A stretch of 64,000 bases of DNA from Pseudomonas serbica (GTDB lineage Bacteria; Pseudomonadota; Gammaproteobacteria; Pseudomonadales; Pseudomonadaceae), in assembly GCF_028823535.1 (NCBI RefSeq), contig NZ_JAQIYM010000020.1, positions 1-64,000 on the forward strand, read 5' to 3'. The translations under genes and the position numbers were made by a program. The notes beneath the pieces are model-generated. The model had not been told where the DNA came from. It saw nothing but the letters and a program-made list of their open reading frames with translations, and did not search any database. This document shows positions 53,072 to 61,575 of this stretch, piece by piece. Position 1 is the first letter of the stretch, and the number at the start of each line of letters is the position of its first letter.

Positions 53072-53165
53072 CCTCCTCGCCGAAACCGGAAGCAGCATTG
53101 CACTGCTTCCGACGCACCACCCCCTCCTTACCTGCGGTAACTCACGAAATTTTCACATTCGCCTG

Positions 53166-53270
53166 TTGATACTCCGGCGCAATGTGCGCCGCCTGGACTG
53201 TGCGCGGCCGCTGTTGTCTTGGTGGCTGCGTGGCTTGGCGGTGGTAGTGATTGACTGGCTGGAGCGCTGA
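53166..53270 (+). CDS. possible small hydrophobic open frame abutting cptA
   Basis: An open frame that reads LILRRNVRRLDCAR and then a Trp/Leu/Val-rich stretch ending VVVIDWLER, with its TGA directly before the cptA ATG (TGAATG). The start is not resolved: a TTG at 53166 or a GTG at 53184 would serve, neither with a good ribosome site, and the frame is open further upstream. It may be a coupling peptide for cptA or chance. Confidence 0.3.
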   Translation: MILRRNVRRLDCARPLLSWWLRGLAVVVIDWLER

Positions 53271-55016
53271 ATGACTTGGTTTAAACGCAGCGATACGTCT
53301 GCGAAAGGTTTCGATTGGGCAGGACTTCTCTGGCTATTCCTGTTCTTCTGGTATTTCTCCGGCATCACCCAACTCTTGATCCAGCTGACCGGCACCTCCG
53401 GTTTCACCGGCTTTCGCCAGGCGTTCGTGATGAGTGCCATCTGGCTGGCGCCGATGCTGCTGTTTCCCCGGCAAACCCGGGTGATGGCCGCCGTGATCGG
53501 TGTGGTGCTGTGGGCGTGCTCGATGGCCAGCCTCGGTTACTTCTTCATCTATCAGCAGGAATTTTCCCAAAGCGTCATCTTCATCATGTTCGAATCGAAC
53601 GTGTCCGAAGCCGGCGAGTACATGACCCAGTACTTTGCCTGGTGGATGGTACCGGCCTTCCTCGCGCACACTGCAGTGGGCTATTTCCTGTGGACCCGCT
53701 TGCGCCCGGTGTACCTGCCGCGCACCAAGGCCCTGGTGGCAGCCGCCGCCATCCTGGTTGCCGTGGTCGGTTATCCGCTGGTCAAGCAGACGATGCGTAC
53801 CGGCAGCTTCGCCGAGGGCTTCGAGAAATTCGAAACCCGCATCGAGCCGGCGGTGCCGTGGCAGATGGCCGTGGCTTATCATCGCTACCTCGATACCCTG
53901 GCCGGCATGCAGGACATGTTGCACAGCGCGAGTAAGGTGGCGCCGCTGCATAACTTCAAGGATTCGACGGCCAACCAGCCGGCCACCCTGGTGCTGGTGA
54001 TCGGCGAGTCGACCAACCGTCAGCGCATGAGCCTGTACGGGTACCCACGGCAAACCACCCCTGAGCTGGACAAGCTCAAGGATCAACTGACGGTCTTCGA
54101 TAACGTCATCACGCCGCGCCCCTACACCATCGAGGCGCTGCAACAGGTGCTGACCTTCGCCGACGAAGAAAGCCCCGAGCTGTACCTGTCCACGCCGTCA
54201 TTGGTCGCCATGATGAAACAGGCCGGCTACAAGACGTTCTGGATCACCAACCAGCAGACCATGACCAAGCGCAACACCATGCTCACGACCTTCTCCGAGC
54301 AGGCCGACGAACAGGTGTACCTCAACAACAACCGCAATCAGAATGCCGCCCAGTACGATGGTGACGTGATCGAGCCGTTCAACAAGGCCCTGGCCGACGC
54401 GGCACCGCGCAAGCTGATCGTGGTGCATCTGCTCGGCACGCACATGAGCTACCAGTACCGCTACCCTTCGACCTTCGACAAGTTCAAGGACCGCAATGGT
54501 GTTCCAGCCGGTGTACGTGACGATCAACTGCCGACGTACAACAGCTATGACAACGCCGTGCTGTACAACGACTTCGTGGTGTCGAGCCTGATCAAGGACT
54601 ACGCCAAGTCTGATCCGAACGGCTTTTTGCTGTACCTCTCCGACCACGGCGAAGACGTCTTCGACTCCCCTGGACACGGCACCCTGGGACGCAACGAGAG
54701 CAAGCCGACAGCGCCGATGTACACCATCCCGTTCATGGCGTGGGCCTCGCCCAAATGGCGCGAAAGTCACGACTGGAACTTCGCCGCGGACTTGGGGCGC
54801 CCCTACAGCAGCTCACACCTGATTCATACCTGGGCAGACCTGGCAGGCCTGAGCTTCGATGAACTCGATCGCAGCAAGAGCCTGGTCAGTGACAGCTTCA
54901 AGCCACGCCCCTTGCTGATCGGCAACCCTTACGAGCGTCAACAGCGACCATTGATCGACTTCAGCCTGATCAAGCCTAAAGCGGCGCCAGCCGTGCACGA
55001 AGTCGTGCAAAAGTAA
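53271..55016 (+). CDS. cptA: LPS core phosphoethanolamine transferase CptA (EptC)
   Basis: A 581-residue inner-membrane enzyme. It has five N-terminal helices (about 16-170) and a periplasmic sulfatase-fold domain. The metal and nucleophile region is VLVIGESTNRQRMSLYGYPR, with catalytic Thr286 in PRPYTIEALQQ. Further sites are FWITNQQTMTKRNTML and YLSDHGEDVFDSPGHGT. It follows Escherichia coli CptA closely and lacks features of the lipid A enzyme EptA. It adds phosphoethanolamine to core heptose, which can affect polymyxin resistance and outer-membrane stability. Confidence 0.9.
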   Translation: MTWFKRSDTSAKGFDWAGLLWLFLFFWYFSGITQLLIQLTGTSGFTGFRQAFVMSAIWLAPMLLFPRQTRVMAAVIGVVLWACSMASLGYFFIYQQEFSQSVIFIMFESNVSEAGEYMTQYFAWWMVPAFLAHTAVGYFLWTRLRPVYLPRTKALVAAAAILVAVVGYPLVKQTMRTGSFAEGFEKFETRIEPAVPWQMAVAYHRYLDTLAGMQDMLHSASKVAPLHNFKDSTANQPATLVLVIGESTNRQRMSLYGYPRQTTPELDKLKDQLTVFDNVITPRPYTIEALQQVLTFADEESPELYLSTPSLVAMMKQAGYKTFWITNQQTMTKRNTMLTTFSEQADEQVYLNNNRNQNAAQYDGDVIEPFNKALADAAPRKLIVVHLLGTHMSYQYRYPSTFDKFKDRNGVPAGVRDDQLPTYNSYDNAVLYNDFVVSSLIKDYAKSDPNGFLLYLSDHGEDVFDSPGHGTLGRNESKPTAPMYTIPFMAWASPKWRESHDWNFAADLGRPYSSSHLIHTWADLAGLSFDELDRSKSLVSDSFKPRPLLIGNPYERQQRPLIDFSLIKPKAAPAVHEVVQK

Positions 55017-55024
55017 TAGAACCT

Positions 55025-55050
55025 GTGGGAGCGGGCTTGCTCGCTCCCAC
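55025..55050. repeat. single REP hairpin after cptA
   Basis: GTGGGAGCG pairs with CGCTCCCAC around GGCTTGCT, 9 bases after the cptA stop. It may also act as a 3' stem. Confidence 0.75.
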
Positions 55051-55081
55051 CGTTGTTCTTCGCTGTAGGAAACACCTCTAA

Positions 55082-55100
55082 AATAATAATAATTCTCGTT
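55082..55100 (+). promoter_or_regulatory. Fur-box-like sequence upstream of the siderophore receptor
   Basis: The 19-mer beginning AATAATAATAATT matches the Fur consensus at 12 of 19 positions, strongly in its left two hexamers. It lies 76 bases before the receptor start, suggesting iron repression. Confidence 0.6.
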
Positions 55101-55175
55101 TACCCCTAAATCCCCCCCTTCTCCTTCGTCTTTGAATCAACGGATTTTTCCCTCGACGACAAGGAGTCGGCCGCG

Positions 55176-57416
55176 ATGTTCGCGCCTATCACCCGTTCCA
55201 TGACTTTTACCCTGGGCTTGTGCGGTGCCGCACTGAGCCCGGACCTGCTCGCTGAAGCCGATACCGAGACTGCGCCCCTGGCGCCAACCCTCATGCTCGG
55301 AGCGACCAACGTCACCGCCCAGAGCCTGGGTAGCACCACCGAAAATACCGACTCCTACACCACCGGTTCCATGAGTACGGCTACCCGGCTGCCCCTGTCG
55401 ATCAAGGAAACACCGCAATCGGTATCCGTGGTCACGCGCCAGCAGATGGACGACTTCAAACTCGGCAGCCTGTCCGAAGCGATGAGCCAGACCACCGGCA
55501 TTGTGGTCCAGCACAACGACTCTGACCGGGTCAGCTATTCCTCGCGCGGCTACACGATCAATAATTTCCAGATCGATGGCATGCTCAATACCTTCAGCTA
55601 CATGAAGTCCGATTCCGACACCATCATCTATGACCGCATCGAGGTAGTCCGCGGTGCGACGGGCTTGACCACCGGTGCCGGCGATCCCTCGGCGACCATC
55701 AACATGGTGCGCAAGCGACCGACCGCACAATGGGAAGCCAGGAGCGGCGTCAGCGGCGGCACCTATGACGACTACTACAGCTACCTGGACGTCGGCGGCC
55801 CGCTGGCTTTCGACGGGCGACTGCGCGGTCGTGGGGTGGTGGCCTACCGCGACAGCGACTCCTACCGGGACAAATACCAGCAGCAACGGGAAGTCGGGTA
55901 CGGGGTGCTCGAAGCCGACCTGACCGACGACACCCTCCTGGCGGTGGGCTACGACTATCAGAACAAACATGTGCAAGGCACGTCGTGGGGCACGGTGCCG
56001 TACTGGAACTCTGACGGCAGCAAGGCCAACCTCGGGCGCTCGACTAACATGGCCACCTCCTGGAGCTCCTGGCCACTCAAGGACAAGACCGCGTTTGCCA
56101 ACCTCGATCATCAACTGGGCGGCGGCTGGCAGTTCAAGGCGGCGTATACCCACCGCGAAAGCGACACCGACGGCAAGATCTATTACGGCGGTGGCGGTTT
56201 CCCGAATGCCGATCGCAGCGGCATGACCGCCTACCTTGGGCACATGCTCGGCACGCAAAAGATGAAGGCTTATGACTTCAACGTCTCAGGCCCCTACTCG
56301 CTGTTCGGTCGAGAACACCAATTGATGGTCGGTTATGGCGAGGCTGAGCGTCGCGAAGACTCGCCTTACCTGGTGGTTGGCCCGAGGGCGGCGGATTACG
56401 AAATCATCCCCGACTGGAAATACATGGGCAACATCGCCAAGTTCAGCGACACCGATACCGGCCTGACAGGCGCAAAAGACAGCACTCGGCAAAAAGCCGG
56501 TTACCTGGCCACGCGCCTGACCCTGACCGATGAACTGCATGCGGTAATCGGCAGCCGCTATGGCAGCTGGAAAGCGTCGAGCACCACCAACAGCTACGAC
56601 GCCAACCTGCAATTGAGCGCGGTCGATCACAGCAGTCAAGAACACAACGATATGTGGACGCCTTACGCCGGCCTGCTGTACGACCTCACCCCGGAGTACA
56701 CCGTCTATGTCAGCTACACCGACATTTTCAAACCGCAGTCCAACCGCGACAGCAATCGCAAATACCTCGAACCGGTGGTCGGCAGTAACTATGAACTGGG
56801 CCTCAAGGGCGGCCTGCTGGAAGAACGCTTGAACATGGCCACCGCGTTGTTCTGGAGCAAGCAGGACAACGTCGCGGAACTGGACGACGCGGTACCACCG
56901 GATCCGGTGACCGGCGAGGAGTTCTACAAATCCAGCGGTAAAGGCAACAAGGTGCAAGGCTTCGAAGCCGAATTGTCAGGCGAAGTCCTGGAGGGCTGGA
57001 ACATGACCGCCGGTTACACCTACACCCATTCGGTCGACGGTGAAAAACAACGGACCAACACGGTTCAGCCGTTGAACATGCTGCGCTTCTCGACGGCCTG
57101 GCACCTGCCCGGGGAGTGGCAGGCGCTGACAGTGGGCGCCGCGGTGAACTGGCAGAGCGACATCTACCGCAGCGCCAATCGCCCGGTTGGACGCCGCGCC
57201 GATGGCAGCCTGATCAGCGAACGCACGGACATCCAGCAGGAGGCCTACACCGTGGTCAACCTGATGTCGCGCTACGAATTCGACCGGCACCTGTCGGCGT
57301 CGTTGAACGTCAACAACCTGCTCGACAAGAAGTACTACGACAACGTCGGGTTCTACAACGGTGTGTATTGGGGTGACCCGCGCACGGTGACCCTGAGCCT
57401 CGACTGGAAGCTCTAG
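55176..57416 (+). CDS. TonB-dependent siderophore receptor
   Basis: A 746-residue outer-membrane receptor. The signal peptide (about 1-26, LLAEA) is followed by a plug domain (about 75-185) with KETPQSVSVVTRQQMDD, SSRGYTINNFQIDGM and YDRIEVVRGATGL. A 22-stranded barrel follows, ending VTLSLDWKL. There is no N-terminal signalling domain, so control is probably by Fur alone. The plug wording resembles FhuE/FpvA-type hydroxamate or pyoverdine receptors. The actual ligand cannot be told. AAGGAG precedes the ATG. Confidence 0.9.
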   Translation: MFAPITRSMTFTLGLCGAALSPDLLAEADTETAPLAPTLMLGATNVTAQSLGSTTENTDSYTTGSMSTATRLPLSIKETPQSVSVVTRQQMDDFKLGSLSEAMSQTTGIVVQHNDSDRVSYSSRGYTINNFQIDGMLNTFSYMKSDSDTIIYDRIEVVRGATGLTTGAGDPSATINMVRKRPTAQWEARSGVSGGTYDDYYSYLDVGGPLAFDGRLRGRGVVAYRDSDSYRDKYQQQREVGYGVLEADLTDDTLLAVGYDYQNKHVQGTSWGTVPYWNSDGSKANLGRSTNMATSWSSWPLKDKTAFANLDHQLGGGWQFKAAYTHRESDTDGKIYYGGGGFPNADRSGMTAYLGHMLGTQKMKAYDFNVSGPYSLFGREHQLMVGYGEAERREDSPYLVVGPRAADYEIIPDWKYMGNIAKFSDTDTGLTGAKDSTRQKAGYLATRLTLTDELHAVIGSRYGSWKASSTTNSYDANLQLSAVDHSSQEHNDMWTPYAGLLYDLTPEYTVYVSYTDIFKPQSNRDSNRKYLEPVVGSNYELGLKGGLLEERLNMATALFWSKQDNVAELDDAVPPDPVTGEEFYKSSGKGNKVQGFEAELSGEVLEGWNMTAGYTYTHSVDGEKQRTNTVQPLNMLRFSTAWHLPGEWQALTVGAAVNWQSDIYRSANRPVGRRADGSLISERTDIQQEAYTVVNLMSRYEFDRHLSASLNVNNLLDKKYYDNVGFYNGVYWGDPRTVTLSLDWKL

Positions 57417-57522
57417 AGGTATTAATTCCCATTTAACGGAATCGGCGGATAATGATCGCTCGACTTTGATTCATCGACTCATGGACGAACGGCATCCGAC
57501 ATCTGCAAGTGGGAGGCACACC

Positions 57523-57741
57523 ATGAAAAGATCCACCTTGATCCTCGCAATCCTGATGACGTTAGGCTCCACCAGCGCCTTTGCCGAAGGCGGGGCCGAA
57601 CGCATGCGCTACTACTACGAAACCTTGCACTACAACCAGCAAGTGGCGCTGGGCAATATCACCCCAGGCCAGGCGAAAGAGCTGCGGGTGCCAGACGATC
57701 AAACCGCACAGATGACCGAGTCCTATCGGCCGAAAGATTGA
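57523..57741 (+). CDS. small secreted protein, unknown function
   Basis: A 72-residue protein with a signal peptide (about 1-21, SAFAEG). The mature part is about 50 residues, rich in Tyr and Gln (MRYYYETLHYNQQVALG, then PGQAKELRVPDDQTAQM). No cysteine and no known domain are visible. GGGAGG lies 7 bases before the ATG at 57523. It follows the receptor gene by 106 bases, in the same direction, and could share its iron control. Confidence 0.68.
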   Translation: MKRSTLILAILMTLGSTSAFAEGGAERMRYYYETLHYNQQVALGNITPGQAKELRVPDDQTAQMTESYRPKD

Positions 57742-57763
57742 CCTCTGCCTGCCTGCCCGTCTG

Positions 57764-57874
57764 CAGGAGCAAGCTTGCTCCGGGCGGCGTTCCGACGATG
57801 GTCATCAACGATAACGAGGGGCACCAGGTACCCCTCGTGTCCTTGAGTTTTTCGCGAGCAAGCTCGCTCCCGCA
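57764..57874. repeat. mosaic of REP-like hairpins
   Basis: Three palindromic pieces in the 148-base gap: GGAGCAAGCTTGCTCC (about 57768-57783), GAGGGG facing CCCCTC (57817-57837), and a half REP TTCGCGAGCAAGCTCGCTCC (from about 57850). They separate convergent genes. Confidence 0.65.
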
Positions 57875-57889
57875 CAATGACCGTCAGGA

Positions 57890-58381
57890 TTACAGAGGCT
57901 TGATCCAGAACATCATGCGCCCGTGGGCCGGATCGAACTCGCCCGGGGCAAAACCGAACTTGTCGTAGGAGGCCTGCGCCACCGCATTGCCTTCCAGCAC
58001 CTCCAGGGTGATCTTGCAGCAGCCGCGCTGACGGGCGATGTCCTCGACCTTGTGCAGCATTCGCTGGCTCAGCCCCAGACCGCGAAACTTCGGCACCACC
58101 GCCACGTCATGCACGTTGACCAATGGCCGGCAGGCAAAGGTCGAAAACCCTTCAAAGCAATTGACCAGCCCGGCCGGCTCGCCGCCGACAAACGCCAGCA
58201 CGCTGAATGCATGGGGGCGCTTGGCCAACTCACCCGGCAGATTTTCCAGTACGGTGGCTGGCAGGGAGTGCCCACCGCCCATTGGATCTTCGGCGTAACT
58301 GTTCAAGACCAGGCCAATCGCCTCGGCATGCAGCGCATTGGTGTAGCGGGCTTGAAGCACAAGAATTTCTGCGGAATCCAT
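57890..58381 (-). CDS. GNAT-family N-acetyltransferase
   Basis: A 163-residue acetyltransferase. The acetyl-CoA loop lies in VHDVAVVPKFRGLGLSQRML, with the beta-bulge strand before it and KITLEVLEGNAVAQASYDKFGF as the C-terminal signature. An N-terminal ALHAEAIGLVLNSYAEDPMGGG segment probably helps form the acceptor site. I chose the ATG at 58381, because GAGG lies 6 bases upstream; the ATG at 58387 is too close to it. The acceptor is unknown. Confidence 0.87.
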   Translation of the reverse strand: MDSAEILVLQARYTNALHAEAIGLVLNSYAEDPMGGGHSLPATVLENLPGELAKRPHAFSVLAFVGGEPAGLVNCFEGFSTFACRPLVNVHDVAVVPKFRGLGLSQRMLHKVEDIARQRGCCKITLEVLEGNAVAQASYDKFGFAPGEFDPAHGRMMFWIKPL

Positions 58382-58474
58382 TTCCATCCTCGATGACTTG
58401 CCCCAGTGCGTTGTTCGCGCTGGAAGGCGTGGCGAACATATCGCGAGCGCGGTTGTGGCGACAAGCCTGAAGTT

Positions 58475-58522
58475 CAAAAGATCGCAGCCTTTCAAGGCGC
58501 GGCCGCAGGCTGCGATCTTTTG
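58475..58522. repeat. perfect 16-bp hairpin of the GGCTGCGATC family
   Basis: CAAAAGATCGCAGCCT pairs perfectly with AGGCTGCGATCTTTTG around a 16-base GC-rich loop, just after the DinB-family gene stop. It shares its core with the element at 3319-3383 and may terminate transcription. Confidence 0.75.
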
Positions 58523-58525
58523 ATC

Positions 58526-59107
58526 CTAATGCCCCCAAATCAACGCCTCAGTCCATCCCAGCTCGGCAAAATCTTCCGCCCGCAGGTGCGACTCCCCAGC
58601 GCAGAAAAACTCGTCCAGCTGCGGCGGCATGACCGAAGTGCCGCTGAGCATCGCGTGGACCTGCCCGCGATGATGGATCTGGTGCTCGAAAAGATGCGAC
58701 AGCAGGCGCAGGCGGCTGTCGTATTGCGGCGTGTCCCGGGCGATGGTCACGATCTTGCCCAGGTCGGCATCGCGCATTTGCTCGCAATAGGCAATCAGGC
58801 GCCGGTCGACTTGCGCCTGTTCGCGCTTGAGATCGATAGCATGGGTAAAGGGCTCGTCCGCCTGGAAGAACACGAGGCAATCGGGATGGGGATCATCACC
58901 GCGCAATTCGCGCTCAAGGGCATCCACGTAGAACCAGTCACAGGTCAGGATGTGGTTGAGGGTGGCGCCGAGACTGGGAAAAAAACTGACCCGGGGTGCC
59001 GCCAGCTCATCTTCGCTCAACTGACTCCAGGCCTTGGCCAGTCGGTGATTGGCCCAGGCGTTCTGGTAAGCCATGGTGAGCAAATGGTGCGACAGAGGTT
59101 GATTCAT
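58526..59107 (-). CDS. DinB-family protein
   Basis: A 193-residue four-helix-bundle protein of the DinB/YfiT-like superfamily. The putative metal ligands are His in GATLNHILTCDWFYVDAL and the His pair in FEHQIHHRGQVHAML. Relatives include thiol-dependent transferases, for example those using bacillithiol or mycothiol; the function in pseudomonads is unclear. The ATG at 59107 has AGGAGG about 7 bases upstream. It lies 18 bases from the zapE stop on the same strand, so the two may be co-transcribed. Confidence 0.85.
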   Translation of the reverse strand: MNQPLSHHLLTMAYQNAWANHRLAKAWSQLSEDELAAPRVSFFPSLGATLNHILTCDWFYVDALERELRGDDPHPDCLVFFQADEPFTHAIDLKREQAQVDRRLIAYCEQMRDADLGKIVTIARDTPQYDSRLRLLSHLFEHQIHHRGQVHAMLSGTSVMPPQLDEFFCAGESHLRAEDFAELGWTEALIWGH

Positions 59108-59125
59108 CTTCACGCCTCCTGGACT

Positions 59126-60244
59126 TCACGCCTCGGCAAAACGTTGCAGTTGCATTTCCTGCAGGCGGCTGAGGGTGCGGCGGAACGGAAATTCCAGGTA
59201 GCCCTCGGTGTAGAGCGAGTCCATGGGCACCTGGGCTTCGAGGTACAGCGGCACCTTGCGGTCGTAGCACTCATCCACCAGCGCGATGAAACGCCGTACC
59301 CCGTCGTCGTGCACCGACAACTGCGGCAACTCGCGATCACCTGCCACCACACGCTCGACCCCGTCCTCAGTGCCCCGGGCAATACGCCCCGGACGTTTTT
59401 GTGCGCTGAGGCTGGGCACATCACCTACAAGAATAGCGCTGAAGGTGTCGCACAGGGCCATGAAATCCATCGCTGCAAAGGGCTGCTCACAGAGGTCGGC
59501 GTAACGGCACCAGAGCACACCCTGGCTGGCCTGGACCACCGGCAGCGTACGATAACCGACCTTGATCGGCTCGCTGGAAACCGCTTGGCCAACGGTCAGC
59601 ATCCGGAAAACCTCGTCCAGCGCGCTGGGCTGGCCCGGCGCGGCCACCCAATAACGTTGCAAGCCCTGCCCCGGATGCAGGCGATGGTCTTCCCCACCGT
59701 CCACCGCGATCACCGACATATGCTGTTTGATCGCGGCGATCGCCGGCAGGAAGCGGTCGCGGTTGAAGCCGTCGGCGTACAGCTGGTCTGGGGGAAGGTT
59801 TGAGGTGCAGACCACCACCACGCCCTGTTCGAACATCACCTGGAACAGGCGTCCGAGAATGATCGCGTCGCCGATGTCATTGACGAACAGCTCGTCAAAG
59901 CACAGCACCCGCACTTCTTCGCTCAGTTCGCGGGCCAAGGCCTGCAACGGGTCGGCAGTACCGGTCAGCTGAAATGAGCGTTGGTGCACCCATCCCATGA
60001 AATGATGAAAGTGCTGACGCCTGGCCGGCACCCGCAGGTGTTGATAGAACTGGTCCATCAACCAGGTCTTGCCACGCCCGACAGGGCCCCAGAGGTAGAC
60101 GCCCTTGATCGGCCTGCGGCCTTCATGCAGCGCTTCATGGCACTTTTGCAAAGCCCAGACAGCATGTTCCTGGGCCTCGTCCTGGACGAAACCCTTCTGT
60201 TCGATCGCGTGCTGCCAGGCACTGAGGGGAGAGTCGATTTTCAT
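59126..60244 (-). CDS. zapE: cell division protein ZapE (AFG1-like ATPase)
   Basis: A 372-residue P-loop ATPase with Walker A GPVGRGKTWLMDQFY and Walker B VLCFDELFVNDIGDA. The sensor region VVVCTSNLPPDQLYADGFNRDRFLP is typical of AFG1/ZapE proteins, which bind FtsZ and act late in division under stress. The ATG at 60244 is chosen. The open frame extends for a further 450 codons upstream, but that part is antisense to the aldo/keto reductase gene and is not coding. No clear ribosome site is visible. Confidence 0.9.
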   Translation of the reverse strand: MKIDSPLSAWQHAIEQKGFVQDEAQEHAVWALQKCHEALHEGRRPIKGVYLWGPVGRGKTWLMDQFYQHLRVPARRQHFHHFMGWVHQRSFQLTGTADPLQALARELSEEVRVLCFDELFVNDIGDAIILGRLFQVMFEQGVVVVCTSNLPPDQLYADGFNRDRFLPAIAAIKQHMSVIAVDGGEDHRLHPGQGLQRYWVAAPGQPSALDEVFRMLTVGQAVSSEPIKVGYRTLPVVQASQGVLWCRYADLCEQPFAAMDFMALCDTFSAILVGDVPSLSAQKRPGRIARGTEDGVERVVAGDRELPQLSVHDDGVRRFIALVDECYDRKVPLYLEAQVPMDSLYTEGYLEFPFRRTLSRLQEMQLQRFAEA

Positions 60245-60328
60245 GCGCGGCAGTATGCCATCCGTCGACGCCGGCTTCTGTGAAATTTCGTGCCATGCCT
60301 GCGCTATTCCGTGCAGCGAAAAAGTGTC

Positions 60329-60357
60329 TTGACGGAATATATTATTCGCATCATATT
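60329..60357 (+). promoter_or_regulatory. sigma-70 promoter of the aldo/keto reductase gene
   Basis: TTGACG (60329-60334), a 17-base spacer and CATATT (60352-60357). The spacer includes a small dyad GAATA-TAT-TATTC. Confidence 0.55.
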
Positions 60358-60368
60358 TAATACATGAC

Positions 60369-60385
60369 GAACATAATTTATGTTC
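60369..60385. promoter_or_regulatory. perfect 17-bp palindromic operator candidate
   Basis: GAACATAATTTATGTTC is a perfect 8-1-8 palindrome. It sits 11 bases downstream of the -10 box and 27 bases before the aldo/keto reductase ATG, where a repressor would block transcription. Confidence 0.55.
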
Positions 60386-60412
60386 AACAGACGTTCCTCC
60401 AGGAGTCTTCCC

Positions 60413-61465
60413 ATGCATTACAAAGTATTCGGCCGAAAAACCGGCTTGCGGGTTTCTGAACTGGCGCTGGGTGCCGGCAACTTTGGTACCGGCTGGGGTC
60501 ATGGTGCCGAACGCGAGGAAGCCAAGGGCATTTTTGATGGCTACCTGGCGGCCGGCGGCAATTTCATCGACACCGCCAACGGTTACCAGGCTGGCCAGTC
60601 GGAAGCCATGCTCAGCGAATTCATCGCCGCGGAACGCGATCGCCTGGTCATCGCCACTAAATACACGCTGGGCACGACGCCGGACGCCGGCATTTCCCAC
60701 ACTGGCAACAACCGCAAGAACATGGTTCGCGCCGTTGAAGAGAGCCTGAAACGGCTGAAAACCGATCACCTGGACCTGTTCTGGGCGCACATGAGCGACG
60801 GCGTGACGCCGATGGATGAGATCCTCCGTGGTTTCGATGATCTGGTCCGGGCCGGCAAGATCCATTACGCCGGGCTGTCGAACTTTCCCGCGTGGCGCAT
60901 CGCCCGCGCCGACCTGCTGGCCGAAGTGCGCGGTTTTGCCCCGATTGCGGCGATCCAGGTCGAGTACAGCCTGGCCGAACGCACCGCCGAACGTGAACAA
61001 CTGCCCATGGCTGAAGCCCTGGGGCTGGCCGCGACCCTGTGGTCGCCCTTGGGTGGCGGCTTCCTCACCGGCAAGTACCGCACAGGCGACGGCGACAACC
61101 GCGCGAGCAAACTGGGGATGCTGGTTCACGCCGAAAAAAGCGCTCGGGAAACCGCCCTGCTCGACACCCTCCTGGCCGTCGCCGCGGAACTGGGTGTGAG
61201 TCCGACCCACGTGGCCATTGCCTGGCTGCGCGCACAGGCCCGGCGCTCGACCACGACGCTGATTCCAATCCTGGGCTCGCGTACCCGTGAGCAGCTGGAT
61301 GCGACCCTGGGGGCTTTGAATGTGGAGCTGGATGCCGGGCAGTTGGCACGGCTCGATGGAGTCAGCGACGTGCCCAAAGGCGTGCCCCATGAATCCATCA
61401 GCGGGTCGTTTGCGCGCTTCAGCGGGGGGGTGACCCTGGATCTGCCGAAAATCCCGGTCGCCTGA
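60413..61465 (+). CDS. aldo/keto reductase
   Basis: A 350-residue TIM-barrel NAD(P)H-dependent oxidoreductase. The catalytic tetrad is visible: Asp and Tyr in NFIDTANGYQAGQSE, Lys in LVIATKYTLG and His in LDLFWAHMSDG. The C-terminal coenzyme region is PILGSRTREQLDATLGAL. CAGGAG lies about 9 bases before the ATG at 60413. A palindromic operator and promoter precede it. It is monocistronic, ends in a REP pair, and its substrate is unknown. Confidence 0.9.
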   Translation: MHYKVFGRKTGLRVSELALGAGNFGTGWGHGAEREEAKGIFDGYLAAGGNFIDTANGYQAGQSEAMLSEFIAAERDRLVIATKYTLGTTPDAGISHTGNNRKNMVRAVEESLKRLKTDHLDLFWAHMSDGVTPMDEILRGFDDLVRAGKIHYAGLSNFPAWRIARADLLAEVRGFAPIAAIQVEYSLAERTAEREQLPMAEALGLAATLWSPLGGGFLTGKYRTGDGDNRASKLGMLVHAEKSARETALLDTLLAVAAELGVSPTHVAIAWLRAQARRSTTTLIPILGSRTREQLDATLGALNVELDAGQLARLDGVSDVPKGVPHESISGSFARFSGGVTLDLPKIPVA

Positions 61466-61475
61466 CCCCGTTACC

Positions 61476-61564
61476 TGTAGGAGCTGGCTTGCCAGCGAAG
61501 AGGGCCTGTCTGACACCACGATGTTGACTGTGGCGCCGCCTTCGCTGGCAAGCCAGCTCCTACA
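61476..61564. repeat. REP inverted pair, TGTAGGAGC family
   Basis: TGTAGGAGCTGGCTTGCCAG and its exact complement (25-base arms) flank 39 bases between the convergent aldo/keto reductase and agmatinase genes. Confidence 0.88.
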
Positions 61565-61575
61565 AGGGGTGCGCG

